64,000 nt of DNA. Source: Isoetes taiwanensis. Its lineage: Eukaryota > Streptophyta > Lycopodiopsida > Isoetales > Isoetaceae. Position 1 is the first letter of the stretch; each line of letters starts with the position of its first letter. The position numbers and the translations under genes are program-made. Of the stretch, positions 11,830 to 24,959 are shown in pieces. The stretch spans positions 117,931 through 181,930 of the forward strand of contig JAJEKV010000386.1 of the NCBI GenBank assembly GCA_021234155.1, written 5' to 3'. The notes under the pieces were generated by a model. That model saw nothing but the letters and a program-made list of their open reading frames with translations. It made no database searches and had not been told where the DNA came from.

Positions 11830-13469
11830 TTGGAAACCTCATTCGATAAGGTCCGCAGATTTGTATGTCGTGAGGAAACATCTTACGCCCATCATTTTTT
11901 GCTTTTGTGACGGACAATTCTCACTGTGTTGATAGGTCCACGGAATAAACCCGATGCTTGGATGTTGAGCAGGTACTATATTTTCAGCCTCAGCGATCTT
12001 TTCTCGTTCTTCTTCTTCCATGAACATTTTAGGATTGGGTAGTAGCATCTTGTCATGTTGTTGGATGAAAAAGTGCTATTTGAGCCCCTTCTCTTATTCT
12101 TTGTTTTTGGGAGGTCTCCCACTTTCCAGCGGTTCCTTAGTTACAAAATTATGCGGATCAATCATCATTTAAAGTAGCTACAACCAATTGTAAGCTGCCA
12201 TACTTTTGCTGTATGTCTACTTTCGGATTCATTGCCAGATCAGTGGCCATTTGGCTGGCCATATGCCTAAATTTGAAGTAGGCCACATGGGCAGCTGCAA
12301 ACTTTTGAAGCTTGGTGGAGAGCATATTAATAACTGCAAGAAAGGCGTGTAGGCAGTCCTTTTCAGGGTACATCTTGCCAAGGTTATTGAGGATATACCA
12401 AATGCCTTGGTCAAACCATGTGATATTTTCATTGCATTTATTATTAGGGAGCATGTCACAAGCACACTTGAAATATGGGCTAAAAGACCTCCATATTTTT
12501 TGATTATAATCTCTGCGAGGCCACCCGACCATTGCCATATGGTTTTTGATTAATGTAGATTCCATTGGGGCATGTGCACTCTTTCTCAAATGCCCTCATG
12601 TCAAAGGGGCGTCAATTTTGGTCTTGTCGAAGCTATACTCCGGCCTTATTGAGGTTTTTATAGAAGTTCACTAATAGTGTATCATTGATGTCGACCATGA
12701 ACTTCAAGAAGTTTGAGAAATAGGTGCGAGTACCTAAGTTGCCGCTTTGCCAAAGGACTTGGTCATATTCTTGACCAATGCTTCTACGGTGTGTGATAGC
12801 ATGGGGAAAAAGCGGTGTTAGGTAGATCAAGTGTGTCACTCACGGTGCCATAGCGTTGTTGGCCAGTTCACTTTGTGTAGGCTGCATATGCTTCTTTTAC
12901 GGTTCTCTATCTTTTTCTTTCTCTTGGGATTGCGGTCCCATAGCCTTCTTCTTTGAGCAATTTGTTTCAAGGATAGGAGCCTTAGGGGTATTGTCCCTTT
13001 TGAAAGGTATTTCTTTAGCTTTACCTTTTTGTCTTTATTGCTTTTGTTGCTTTTTTGTTGGAATTGTAACATTCCTTCATTACGCCTTCTATTTTTCCAA
13101 AAGTGCTCACGGAATTGCATATCAATTGTGGTCCTTACGCACAAAATGTGTCTTACATTCTTGTAGGCATCTTCAATAATTTTCAAGTAGGTACTAGGGG
13201 GCTTTTTCATCTTGGGGCAAGTATTCCCGACCATTCATTGAATCAAGGTAGGCCACGGTGATAACTGCGGTGATCAGGTGATGCTCGACTCAATATTAAT
13301 GATTTTGCTATACATGCCCTCATGATTAAGGCGGTAAATAAGCTGTTTGAACAGCATTGCTTGGTACTTGGCACTTAAGTTTAGTGAACCCAAGTTTCCT
13401 AAGTTCGGGAATCCAAAGCAACTTCGTAGTGATTACGTTCGTGATAACATTGGCTCCATTTTTAGCCAT
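11830..13469 (-). pseudogene. PLE ORF1, broken copy (unit B)
   Basis: Homologous to ORF1 of unit C, starting at the ATG at 13469. Here the extra base missing in unit C near the start is present (TTKLLWIPELRKLG reads in frame). The segment 12589-12158 stays open through KCACDMLPNNKCNENITWF, LSTKLQKFAAAHVAYFKF and RHMASQMATD. It then breaks before the GRPPKNK stretch (about 12100). Confidence 0.5.
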
Positions 13470-15189
13470 CTGTATAAAATGGTTACATAATCAGTACCCA
13501 TCTTATTTACGAGTGTGATTGAAAATTTAAAAACATGTCTATATGTTGACAATCATATTTAAGAAACGTATTAACAAACTCTCATATGCCTAGTGCATAC
13601 GAGACAAATTTAAATTAAGCATGGTAAAGCCGAAGGCATAGGTTATCGTCCTAGAGCGAGGAAAAGCGAAGTTTCGATTATATATACTAGCTGATTACTA
13701 GGATCTAATCTAGCAACACCTTTTACTCCAAACATTAAACCCTCGTTAGTGCTTGAGCCCAAGTGCATACTGGCGTTACCGAGGCCTATACCATCGATGC
13801 TTGAGTTCTACATCTTTGTTTTGTGTATTGCAAACATAGTACTGTTTTATTGAGCAGGTCATTCTGAATCTACCTTCTTTATACCCTAGACTCCTCATGA
13901 AGAAAGTTATGATCATAACTTCAAACAAAAAGAGCTCGGCCAAGAAGATTAGATCATGGTGACATAATGGGAATATAAAACCTAAGGATAAACATGCCAA
14001 GCCTCTCATGCGTATGAAGAAAGTTACTCACATAACTCCAAACATATCGCTCCAAGGTTATGAATGGAATCCTAATCGAACAAAAGAGTAAAAGCCATTG
14101 GGCATTTTTAATGTCATTTTGCCCATATTTAGTTCTTTGTCGAAAAGCGGTGGTGACACACTTTAAACCCGGACATCTCTATCAAAGGGGCAAAGCTAAA
14201 CAATAAATTATAACCCCTTTGCACCTAAAGATGTGCATAAAATCTGACTTTTGCCCATTATTGGGTCCATGATTTGCATTAGGCCAAAAGTACTATTGTA
14301 TTACATTTATGTGATTCTAATTTTGAGAAAAACTTTGAGTCAAGACACTTAATGATGGCAAATATCACATTGAAATTATTGCAAAAAGCCATTAGCGACA
14401 TAAACCCGAGAAAGGTTTTCTGATTCGAGCAAATATCATACGTATCCTATTATGTCAAGTTCCATTGTTTTGGAGAATCTGAATTTTCATCGAACATATT
14501 CTAAGTTAAGAGCGTCATCAAAAGGTAGATCTTTTTTCCACGGTGATTCATCTATCCAACAAAGCGAGAGAAAATCGAGAGAAAAACATGCATGTCTTGC
14601 ATGTGCCATGTCTGTGAAGGTCGGATGTAACCTATAGAAGCCGAAATATTTCCAAAATATATCATATTGGTAATTTTTGAAGCATTGAACTTCAGTCCAA
14701 CACGACCATAGTGTAGCAATGATTCAAAAAGCGGTACCATTTTCCACATCCACAAAAGGTGGGTTAGACATGTTTTTGTAATCCAACCATTCAAAAGTTA
14801 GCCTAAGCGGGTAACTAAGAAAGGGATTAGCGGGTAAGCAAAGAAAAAAAACCTGTTTTTATCCTTTTCCTTTTAGTGTAAAAAAAGAGAAAGAAATAAA
14901 TCTTAAAACTATTTCATAAATGTTTTCAGATTTTTAGTAGATCATTATGTCTGGATCGTCCATGTACTAAAACATATGGAAGCATCCTATTAAATCATTT
15001 TCCTTTGTTAAACTTTCAGCATTCAAGAGTTAATGCTTAAGAAATGCATTACATGCAAAAGCGACAAAACATTTTGACACATCTATTTTAGAGGCTACGA
15101 GTTGGATGCAACTTTAGATTTAAAAAGCAGATGCAAATGGCTTAGAAACCCTCATCATAAATCTAAGAATATAGACAACAAAGCGGAAC

Positions 15190-15452
15190 CTCATCTAGGG
15201 CCCCGTCTGGTTAGTTAGATCCTCGGCATTTCCATCGGTAGAATTTGTCTCGGGATTATCATAAAGCTGGTGTAGGAATTTCGCCATTTCTGACTCGATA
15301 GCTGCTTTGCCCTAACAACCGGGCGTATGACATTGCTTGCATCAAAATTCTTGTTTCTACTCTTTGGGGAGCACTCCGTTTTACCCCAAAATCTTTCCTT
15401 CTCTCTTTGTTCTTAGCTCGGAGGGCCGGTAGGCCCCTCGTTTGGGTGCCAT
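15190..15452 (-). pseudogene. AT-hook ORF, disrupted copy (unit B)
   Basis: The third copy of the small AT-hook ORF. It is the most altered, with indels in the GRPPG codons (the GGAGGGCCGGTAGG region) and at the middle alanine/arginine-rich part. No complete frame remains. Confidence 0.5.
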
Positions 15453-16702
15453 CTTCTCAAAAATTAAGAGCTTACCAAGAAAGCCTATGTTTTAAGCCGG
15501 AGTTTGCATGAAAGTCCGCAGGCGGAAAAAAAAGTGGCATACCTTGTATTTTCTTTCCTTTGCCTAGTCCATGACGCCATAAATCCGTCGGCCGCTCCCA
15601 ATTACTTTGGGTCCGGAACCACTAAGTCGACACCCTAAAACCTCACAAAATCTAGTCTGAAATTTCATGGGAAATATTTCTTGGGAAACAATGTTATTCT
15701 CATGCTCCCTTGGGTAGTCGACCTATTTAATTTTCTTATGGCGGTCTTTATTGAGTCTAAGTCCCAAAATCTTTGTATTAATGGCAATATGTTGGCCCTC
15801 AAAAACAAGAATAGGGGTCAAACATACTCAAAGGTAGAACCCTTAGTAAAGCTACAAGGGTGCCTATTATATCTTAAACACTTTAGGCGGGGATCGTCTA
15901 AAAGGAACAAAAAGAATATGCCAATTTGTCCACCAAAAGCTATACAATGGTCAAATGTGACGAAATATCTCCTTTCAAAGGTAGGGGAATGATTATAGTA
16001 TTAAAGCGACCATCTTTATTTTATTTTATTTTATGGAAGACTTCGACTTTAGTGTATCAAAGTTGGCAAAAGTATCTGAAAACTTCTATCTGACTTGACC
16101 CACTTAATGGGACGGGTCGATCTGACTTTAGGCCACAAAAATAAAATTAAGAGGACAATTCTTATCAAAGGTAGAACCCATATTATAATTATGAGGTGCC
16201 AGCATTATACCATGTATGTTTTAGACAAAGATGTGACTAGATGAGTAGGGAGAAAAGCTATCCTTTTGAACCAAGGCCATACAATGGTCACATATGACGA
16301 AATGCCACCTTCCAAAGATAAAGGGGCATGATTAGAGTCAATAGACAGCCATCTCAATTTTATGGAAAACTCAGCCTTAGTGTCTCGGACTTGGCTAGGG
16401 ATTTTTAGAAAATTCCATACACCATGACCAACTAAATGTGGTGATCACAAAGCGACCAATGATATATATATTTATATGTATATATAGCACCTACCTCCTT
16501 CCATGAGATAGAAGGGTCCTTTTTGTGTGTCCTTAAAGAATTCCTTCATTTTATCAGCACTACTCAAGTACTAGGTAGATGGGGTTACCTAGCAGTGCTG
16601 CTAGGACCCCATACTACCCGTAAAAATACAAAGATACAAAAATAATGTGAATACCCATCGAAATCTAAATAGATAAAGATTCATCAAGAATAATAATAAT
16701 TA

Positions 16703-19010
16703 TTAGAGTAAATACCTGTAGTGTAAAAGCTTTAACAGGTCCCCCGTATTGAAAGTAAGGCCAGGAAAGTCTTGTTTGAGAACCTTCTCGACATTCTTAA
16801 GGATAGTTCTTTTGTCAAACCCGTTCTTTATAAAACAGTCCATAATATTTAGTAAGTCTTTTTTTGCTTCTTCCATACTGCTGTGAACGTAAAGGCTAGG
16901 CATTACTTGTGAACAAATCACCTTACTAGCCTGGAAGTACGGTCTGCAGCTGTCAGCCATCACGTATTTCTTAGCAGCAAAGGGCAAAGTCTCTCTTTTA
17001 TCATATTTGGAGGTTACAAATACACCTAAAGCTGCGTTCAAGATATGAATCTTCATACTCGGGGAAACAAAGCGATCATCCCTAACACTGCTATTCTCAA
17101 TAAAAGCCGATGAAATCTTTTGTCTCATTCTTAATTTCAATAAAATTAAGGTCATAAATCAAAGGTCTTTTTGTTTATCAAAAGGCGGAAGGATTTCCAC
17201 AATTCACAAGTAATAGATCATCCATATACCTAAAAGAACTATTAAACCGGGCAATATCCTGGTATCTTCCTTTCCTGGCCAGTTTCTGGATGAAATTTAA
17301 CTCATTCCAAGCTAAATACAAATTGCACCAGTTTGGTGACGATGAAAAACCCATCGGTATGCCGCATTGCTGTTTCCAGGTGCTACCGTTATTGCATAAC
17401 CAACAGTTTTCCAATAACCACTCATTGCTGTAAATGAGGTTAATTCTAGTCATTTCTGCCCAGCATTCAGGTTGTTTATCACAGTGATCCCATTTGGAGT
17501 CAAACTGAAGACCATTATTACCTTTGGTTTTAATCCATAATTTGTTATTCTTGTGAATAGACCTGCGGTATGTAAAAGGCGCATTGATGACATCCCTCAT
17601 GACTTGACATATCCCGAATCTCACCATTTAGAGGTATGCATTCATAACATTTTGTCACATCGACAAATAAACTAAAAATCTTTTCGGGGAAGATTAAAGG
17701 GCCACCTCATAAACAGAATTGATCATCCAATTTGGATTAAAGTTTTTTCCACAAAAGATACGAAAATTCTTACAAAGGTCCCTAGAGACCTCAGGCCAGA
17801 TATCAAGAATACTTTTAAGGCAAACGGTAATCAAGCTAGCTATATCGGAAAAAACTGAATTGTGTGCATTTGTGATCCGGTGGATTGAAGCTATTTTTAT
17901 GGGCTTTGTAGATACACAAAGATATGGTAATGGTAGAGGTATAGGCACAAGAGTAGAGGTGCGGGATTCATGTCATGGTTAATAAGCGATTTCAATATGT
18001 TGTGAATAGGCTGGCGACAACTCCATCCGAATGTCACCCTCTGATTTTCTCGGAGGACATAAAATGCGGGCTCATTGAGTCTTTCAAGAGCTAAATTCTT
18101 AGCTAATTGTGGGCACATGAAGCTCGGGTTGTTTGTAGCTTTGTCATCGCCTTAGCTATGTAAGATTTTTACCACCCATTTGAGATTTTTAAGCGCTATT
18201 AGGTCTTCCTCAAATGCGTAGTGTTTGATTTTACCTTCTGTCAGGTGAAGGTACTCTTTCATCATGCCATAAGCCATTTCACGGGCAGCAGTCTCTATAT
18301 ATTTGTATCTGCCCTCATCAATGGGTTTGATATCAAATCTGTGAAGAATGAAAAAAGATCTCAAACTTTCCACAACTGTCTTCATACACTCATTTATATT
18401 GAGGGTCTGATGGGGTATATGATTTAACCCTTTCGCAAAAAGCATGACCCTCTTAAATTTCTGTTCTGTATGATGTTTATATCTGTGGTTAGAACATGTC
18501 CGAACTTGGGATCTATGTATCTGGTAAGATCTCTGTTAGAACACGGGCACTTGGAGCATGCATCCTCAACAAAGATAGAGAAAGGTTTGTATACGTGATC
18601 CACTAACTTAGGGAGGTATTTCCACCCAATCACAGTCTTGTCTAGTGCCTTTATTCCTTCCTCTCCACAAAAGAGAGGTACTACTTTTTCTAATATAGTC
18701 TTGAACCTGATAGCATCCATTAGTCTAGATGTATAGATAAGATGGATAGTGATCTTCTTTTCCTTATTCTCACTCAAGATCCCTATCCGGTTATTAACAT
18801 CTTTAGCTAGCCATCTAGTGGGCCTCTCTACAAGTACCTGTTTAATGGAGAAAGATCTAGATAAGAAAGGGAATATATGTAAAACGAGACATTTTTCCCT
18901 AACATTAACAAATGGTTTGTATTGTATTTGAATCTGCATGGGTCATTTTTATAAGAGCTGAAGAAATCAGGTCTAGGTCTGATACAATGAGTAGTATTAT
19001 CCTCCTTCAC
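16703..19010 (-). pseudogene. PLE CxC domain and reverse transcriptase, broken copy (unit A)
   Basis: The CxC part is open at 18939-18424 (171 codons) and holds CSKCPCSNRD, with CPC at residues 131-133 (18549-18541), followed by GHVLTTDINIIQN and NLRG. This matches the short CxC linker described for Naiad/Chlamys PLEs. The RT is split into segments 18445-18152, 18118-17897, 17948-17694, 17627-17178 (motif B, RYMDDLLLVN) and 17155-16703 (thumb). The breaks are small indels at positions where unit C is open. Domain order, read together with unit C: ORF1, CxC, RT. Confidence 0.8.
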
Positions 19011-19199
19011 AAAACACTGTTCTATTTATGAATCAGCGTATTATAACCACCGTTACACGAATGAGGATCGTGTAAAGCAAAGGCGATGTGAAGTAAAGGC
19101 GGTGACTATTTGCCGGGGATTATATACAAAACAAGTCCATGTGCAAAAAGTCAGCGTATTTAAGCATCTTTGAAAACAAAATTGAAATAGAGCGGTAAG

Positions 19200-20861
19200 A
19201 ACTTACTTGGAAACCTCATTGATAAGGTCCATGATTTGTATGTCGTGAGGAAACATCTTACGCCCATCATTTTTTTGCTTTTGTGGCGGACAATTCTCTG
19301 TGTTGATAGGTCCTGGGAATAAACCCGATGCTTGAGATGTTGAGCCCGTACTATATTTTTCAGCCTCAGCGATCTTTTTTCGTTCTTCTTCTTCCATGAA
19401 CATTTTTCGATTGGGTAGTAGCATCTTGTCATGTTGTTGGATGAAAAAGTGCTATTTGAGCCCCTTCTCTTATTCTTGTTTTTGGGAGGTCTCCCACTTT
19501 CCATGATTTCCTTAGTTACAAAATTATGCGGATCAATCATCATTTTTAAAGTAGCTACAACCAATTGTAAACGCCATACTTTTTTGTATGTCTACTTTGG
19601 ATTCATTGCCGGATCGGTGGCCATTTGGTCGGCCATATGCCTAAATTTGAAGTAGGCCACATGGGCATTTACGCAAACTTTTGAAGCTTGGTGGAAGCAT
19701 ATTAATAAGCGCAAAAGAAAGGTGTAGGCGGTCCTTTTAGTGGTACATCTTGCCAAGGTTATTGAGGATATACCAAATGCCTTGGTCAAACCATGTGATA
19801 TTTTCATTGCATTTATTATTAGGGAGCATATCACAAGCACACTTGAAATATGGGCTAAAAGACCTCCATATTTTTTCCGGATTATAATCCCTGCTGCGAG
19901 GGGCCACCACCATTGCCATATGGTTTTTGATTAATGTAGATTCCATTGGGGCATGTGCACTCTTTCTCAAATGCCCTCATGTCAAAGGGGACGTCAATTT
20001 TGGTCTTGTCGAAGCTATACTCGGCCTTATCCGGGTTTTATAGAAGTTCACTAATAGTGTATCATTGATGTCGACCATGAACTTCCAAGAAGTTTGAGAA
20101 ATAGGTGCGGAAGTACCTAAGTTGCCGCTTTGCCAAAAGGACTTGGTCATATTCTTGACCAATGCTTCTACGGAGGCGTGTGTGATAGCATGGGGGAAAA
20201 AGCTGGTGTTAGGTAGATCAAGTGTGTCCTCCACCGGTGCCATAAGCGTTGTTCGGCCAGTTCACTTTTGTAGTTTGCATATGCTTCTTTTACGGTTCTC
20301 TATCTTTTTCTTTCTCTTGGGATTGGGTCCCATGGCTTCTTCTTTGAGCAATTTGTTTCCAAGGATAGGAGCCTTAGGGGTATTGTCCTTTTGAAAGGTA
20401 TTTCTTTTAGCTTTACCTTTTTTTGTCTTTATTGCTTTTGTTGCTTTTGTTGGATTTGTAACATTCCTTCATTACGCCTTCTATTTTTCCAAAAGTGCTC
20501 GGAATTGCATATCAATTGTGGTCCTTACGCACAAAATGTGTCTTACATTCTTGTAGGCATCTTCAATAATTTTCAAGTAGGTACTAGGGGGGCTTTTCAT
20601 CTTGAGGCAAGTATTCCGACCATTCATCATTGAATCAAGGTAGGCCACGGTGATAACTGCCCGGTCGGTGATGCTTTCGACTCAATATTAATGATTTTGC
20701 TATACATGCCCTCATGATTAAAGGCGATAAATAAGCTGTTTGAACAACATTGCTTGGTACTTGGCACTTAAGTTTAGTGAACCCAAGTTTCCTAAGTTCG
20801 AGGAATCAAAGCAACTCGTAGTGATTACATTCGGAAATAACATTGGCTCCATTTTAGCCAT
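19200..20861 (-). pseudogene. PLE ORF1, broken copy (unit A)
   Basis: Homologous to ORF1 of units B and C, start ATG at 20861. Around 19990 the frame reads without a break from KIDVPFDM into RAFEKECTCP, which shows that the apparent ORF boundary at 5208-5211 in unit C is a frameshift, not a gene junction. The tail SGPP/EEEERKKIAEAEKY to DLINEVSK is open at 19424-19203 and ends at the GTAAGT site. The unit is otherwise interrupted by indels. Confidence 0.5.
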
Positions 20862-22521
20862 CGTATAAAATGGTTACATAATCGGTACCCATCTTATTTC
20901 TGAGTGTGATTGAAAATTTAAAAAACATGTCTATATGTTGACAATCATATTTAAGAAGCGTATTAACAAACTCTCATATGCCTAGTGCATCCGAGACAAA
21001 TTTAAATTAAGCATGGTAAAGCCGAAAGGCATAGGTTATCGTCCTAGAACGGAAAAAGCAGTTTTCGGTATATATATACTAGCTGATTACTAGGATCTAA
21101 TCTAGCAACACCTTTTACTCCAAACATTAAACCCTCGTTAGTGCTTGAGCCCAAGTGCGCCTGGCGTTACCCGGGCCTATACCATCGATACTGAGTTCTA
21201 CATCTTTTTTTGTGTATTACAAACATAGTCTTTGTTTTTATTGGCGGGGTCATTGAATCTACCTTCTTTATACCCTAGACTCCTCATGAAGAAAGTTATG
21301 ATCATAACTTCAAACAAAAAAGCTACGGCCAAGAAGATTAGATCATGGCGACATAATGGGAATATAAAACCTAAGGATAAACATGCCAAACCCTCTCATG
21401 CGTATGAAGAAAGTTACTCACATAACTCCAAACATATCGCTCAAGGTTATGAATGGAATCCTAATCGAACAAAGAGTAAAGCCATTGGGCATTTTAATGT
21501 CATTTTGCCCATATTTAGTTTTTGTCACGAAGAAAGCGGTGGTGACACACTTTAAACCGGACATCTCTATCAAAGGGGCAAAGCTAAACAATAAATTATA
21601 ACCCACTTGCACCTAAAGATGTGCATAAAATACTGACTTTTGCCCATTATTGGGTCCATGATTTGCATTAGGCCAAAAGTACTATTGTATTACATTTATG
21701 TGATTCTAATTTTTCAGAAAAACTTTGAGTCAAGACACTTAATGATGGCAAATATCACATTGAAATTATTGCAAAAAGCCATTAGCAGCATAAACCGAAA
21801 AGGTTTTCTGATTCGAGCAAATATCATACTGTATCCTATTATGTCAAGTTCCATTGTTTTCAGAGAATCTGAATTTTCATCAGACATATTCTAAGTTAAG
21901 AACGTCATCAAAAGGTAGATCTTTTTCCACAGGTGATTCATCTATCCAACAAACAGAGAAAATCAGAGAAAAACATGCATGTCTTGCATGTGCCATGTCT
22001 GCCGAGGAAGGTCGGATGTAACCTATAGAAGCCCAGAAATATTTCCAAAATATATCATATTGGTAATTTTTTGAAGCATTGAACTCGATCCAACACGACC
22101 ATAGTGTAACAATGATTCAAAAAGCGGTACCATTTTTCCACATCCACAAAAGGTGGGTTAGACATGTTACACGTAATCCAACCATTCAAAAAGTTAGCCT
22201 AAGCGGGTAACTAAGAAAGGGATTAGCAGGGTAAGCAAAAAGAAAAAACCCTGTTTTTATCCTTTTCCTTTTAGTGTAAAGAAAGACAGAAAGAAATAAA
22301 TCTTAAAACTATTTCATAAATGTTTTTCAGATTTTAGTAGATCATTATGTACAGATCGTCCATGTACTAAAACATATGGAAGCATCCTATTAAATCATTT
22401 TCACTGTTAAACTTTCAGCATTCAAGAGTTAATGCTTAAGAAATGCATTACATGCAAGAACGACAAAACATTTTCAGCACATCTATTTTAGAGGCTACCA
22501 GAGTTGGATGCAACTTTAGAT

Positions 22522-22854
22522 TTAAAAAACAGATGCAAATGGCTTAGAAACCCTCATCATAAATCTAAGAATATAGACAACAAGCGGAACCTCATCTAGG
22601 ACGCCCGTCTGGTTAGTTAGATCCTCAGCATTTCCATCAGTAGAATTTGTCTCAGGATTATCATAAACTGGTGTAGGAATTTCGCCATTTACAGCTCTGA
22701 TAGCTGCTGCCCTAGCAACACAGCGGCGTATGACATTGCTTGCATCAAAATTCTTGTTTCTACTACTGGGAGCACTCCGTTTTACCCCAAAATCTTTCCT
22801 TCTCTCTTTGTTCTTAGCTCCAGGAGGACGGCCGGCCCCTCGTTTGGGTGCCAT
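22522..22854 (-). CDS. Small AT-hook-like protein of the PLE (unit A, longest copy)
   Basis: A complete 110-codon frame: AT-hook-like RGAGRPPGAKNKERRK near the N-terminus, basic linker, an alanine/arginine-rich helix-like RRCVARAAAIRAVN segment, an Asp/Glu/Asn-rich middle and a hydrophobic C-terminus (VPLVVYILRFMM). The other copies lose the last third through small indels. It is the first ORF of the unit, about 1 kb from the 5' end and 1.7 kb ahead of ORF1. No homologue is recognised beyond the AT-hook core. Confidence 0.5.
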   Translation of the reverse strand: MAPKRGAGRPPGAKNKERRKDFGVKRSAPSSRNKNFDASNVIRRCVARAAAIRAVNGEIPTPVYDNPETNSTDGNAEDLTNQTGVLDEVPLVVYILRFMMRVSKPFASVF

Positions 22855-23863
22855 CTTCTCAAAAAATTAAGAGCTTACCAAGAAGCGCCTATGTTTAAGC
22901 CGGAGTTTGCATGAAAGTCACAGAGCGGAAAAAAGAAGTGGCATACCTTGTATTTTCTTTCCTTTGCCTAGTCCCGCAGCCTGCCATAAATCCGTCGGCC
23001 GCTCCCAATTACTTTGGGTCGGAACCACTAAGTGCGACACCCTAAAACCTCACAAAATCTAGTACGAAATTTCATGGGAAATATTTCTTGGGAAACAATG
23101 TTATTCTCATGCTCCCTTGGGTAGTCAGCCTATTTAATTTTCTTATGAGCAGTCTTTATTGAGTCTAAGTCCCAAAATGCTGTATTAATGGCAATATGTT
23201 GGCCCTCAAAAAACAAGAATAGGGGGTCAAACATACTCAAAGGTAGAACCCTTAGTAAAGCTACAAGGGTGCCTATTATATCTTAAACACTTTAGACAGG
23301 GATGCGTCTAAAGGAACAAGAAGAATATGCCAATTTGTCCACCAAAAGCTATACAATGGTCAAATGTGACGAAATATCTCCTTTCAAAGGTAGAGGGGAA
23401 TGATTATAGTATTAAAGCAGCCATCTTTATTTTATTTTATTTTATGGAAGACTCAGCTTTAGTGTATCAAAGTTGGCAAAGAGTATACGAAAACTTCTAT
23501 ACAGCTTGACCCACTTAATGGGACAGTCCTGATACAGCTTTAGGCCACAAAAATAAAATTAAGAGGACAATTCTTATCAAAGGTAGAACCCATATTATAA
23601 TTATGAGGTGCCAGCATTATACCATGTATGTTTTAGACAAAGATGTGACTAGATGAGTAGGGAGAAAAGCTATCCTTTTGAACCAAGGCCATACAATGGT
23701 CACATATGACGAAATGCCACCTTCCAAAGATAAAGGGGCATGATTAGAGTCAATAGACAGCCATCTCAATTTTATGGAAAACTCAGCCTTAGTGTCTCAG
23801 ACTTGGCTAGGGATTTTTAGAAAATTCCATACACCATGACCAACTAAATGTGACAGTCCTGAA

Positions 23864-24071
23864 TGTTCCCACTTGGATGCAGGATTAATAATATTTAAGA
23901 CTAGCCTGGAACATCATCATGCAACAAATATGGGTTATAATGAATTATTTTTAAGCTACAAATTTCTAGTTACTATATTTTTGGCATTTATCAAGAATAT
24001 AGATCCTGTAAAAGGAAGGTTGCTTGTAAAAGCATAATATATATATACATATATATATATAGACTAGCCGA
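23864..24071. other. Spacer between the two tandem arrays
   Basis: About 208 bp of AT-rich sequence with no ORF, ending in a TATATATATACATATATATATATAG microsatellite tract. PLEs of the N-terminal-EN clade are reported to prefer microsatellites, so this may be residual target DNA. Confidence 0.4.
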
Positions 24072-24201
24072 ACTTTTATGCGCAGAAGAGGCTCAATTCT
24101 CAGACATAACAAAGGCTAGCCCTAAACTTAGAATATATTTATATATCCCTCCCTCCTACCGGAAGGCAGAGATAGGTCCCATATAATGCATAAGGACTGG
24201 A

Positions 24202-24224
24202 GGGTCCCTATGCCATAGGGACCC
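24202..24224 (-). other. 3' hairpin of the 4.7-kb element (copies at 24202 and 28900)
   Basis: GGGTCCCTATG and CATAGGGACCC form an 11-bp near-perfect palindrome; the second copy is at 28900-28922. It sits at the same place relative to the 3' end as the PLE hairpin, though the primary sequence differs. Confidence 0.65.
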
Positions 24225-24944
24225 CCCTGCCAACTAATTCAATTGACGAATATAAACAATACCAAGTATTACGCAAAGTAAATTACCAGAGTATGTAAAG
24301 CTCGAATTTTTTCCTCAAAGTTGAGCTCAGGGAAAATCTCATCATGAAAGATCTTGAGAACTTTTGCCACATATCCTCCTTTGAAGATACTTTTGTTTTG
24401 TGAGTTCAAAAATATTCAATCCCATAAATTTGCACTTGTGGCGATAGAGATATTTGGGAAAGAACCCAAGAATTTGGCCTTTGTGGCGAGTAAAATTATG
24501 CACAATGTTGATAAGCGCTCATGATAATAATCATCTTTTATACTTTTATAATTATATTGAATCTAAAAACGATGCAAAACAATATAGCGAGGAGGTCTCA
24601 CCTTCCACGTGTAGTACTTGGAATGAGTAAGAAATGTAATTTTGAGTCCTTGATGTATAATAAAAGCAATTTGAACTACCTTGTTAGGTGGAATTCCCAG
24701 CAGCCTTATATCGAGACCTAGAGATTTCAAAGGTATGCTCCTAAACAGTTATCCGCAGAGGGTTTCGATAATTTACTGTTGGCTGCCATTAGCAATGTTG
24801 AAACTTATGTATTTGGTAGAAGCATCCTCCTATAAAATATATAAGAAGAGTTAATATAGTACAATACAACTTTAAGCATCATAAAAGTAATAAACTTGAG
24901 GATTATCTCTAAGGCCCACAGGTAAAACCGGTGATCCGAAATCG

Positions 24945-24959
24945 GGTATATATACTAGC
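24945..24959 (-). promoter_or_regulatory. TATA motif of 4.7-kb unit E
   Basis: GCTAGTATATATACC on the minus strand (here with a C preceding GCTAG altered), matching the PLE promoter motif. It lies only about 820 bp from the unit's 3' end, so a transcript starting here would be short unless it reads into the next tandem unit. Confidence 0.45.

Larger units (their letters stand above)
9080..16450 (-). mobile_element. Penelope-like element, full unit B (about 7.37 kb)
   Basis: The second full tandem unit, same order as unit C. Its junction with unit A is near 16450, where the conserved junction string is itself altered (GTGATCACAAAGCGACC against GTGACAGTCCTGAAACAGCC), so that boundary is good to about 10 bp. 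Confidence 0.75.
16451..23863 (-). mobile_element. Penelope-like element, full unit A (about 7.41 kb), 5' end of array
   Basis: The most upstream full unit in the minus-strand sense. Homology to the other units stops abruptly at 23863, where GTCCTGAA is followed by TGTTCCCACTTGG instead of ACAGCCAATG; this defines the element's 5' end. It keeps an open AT-hook ORF and an open CxC domain, but its RT core is frameshifted. Confidence 0.8.

Noticed and set aside
1-23863. Telomeric location of the PLE array
   Set aside because: No TTTAGGG or other telomeric repeats seen in or around the array.
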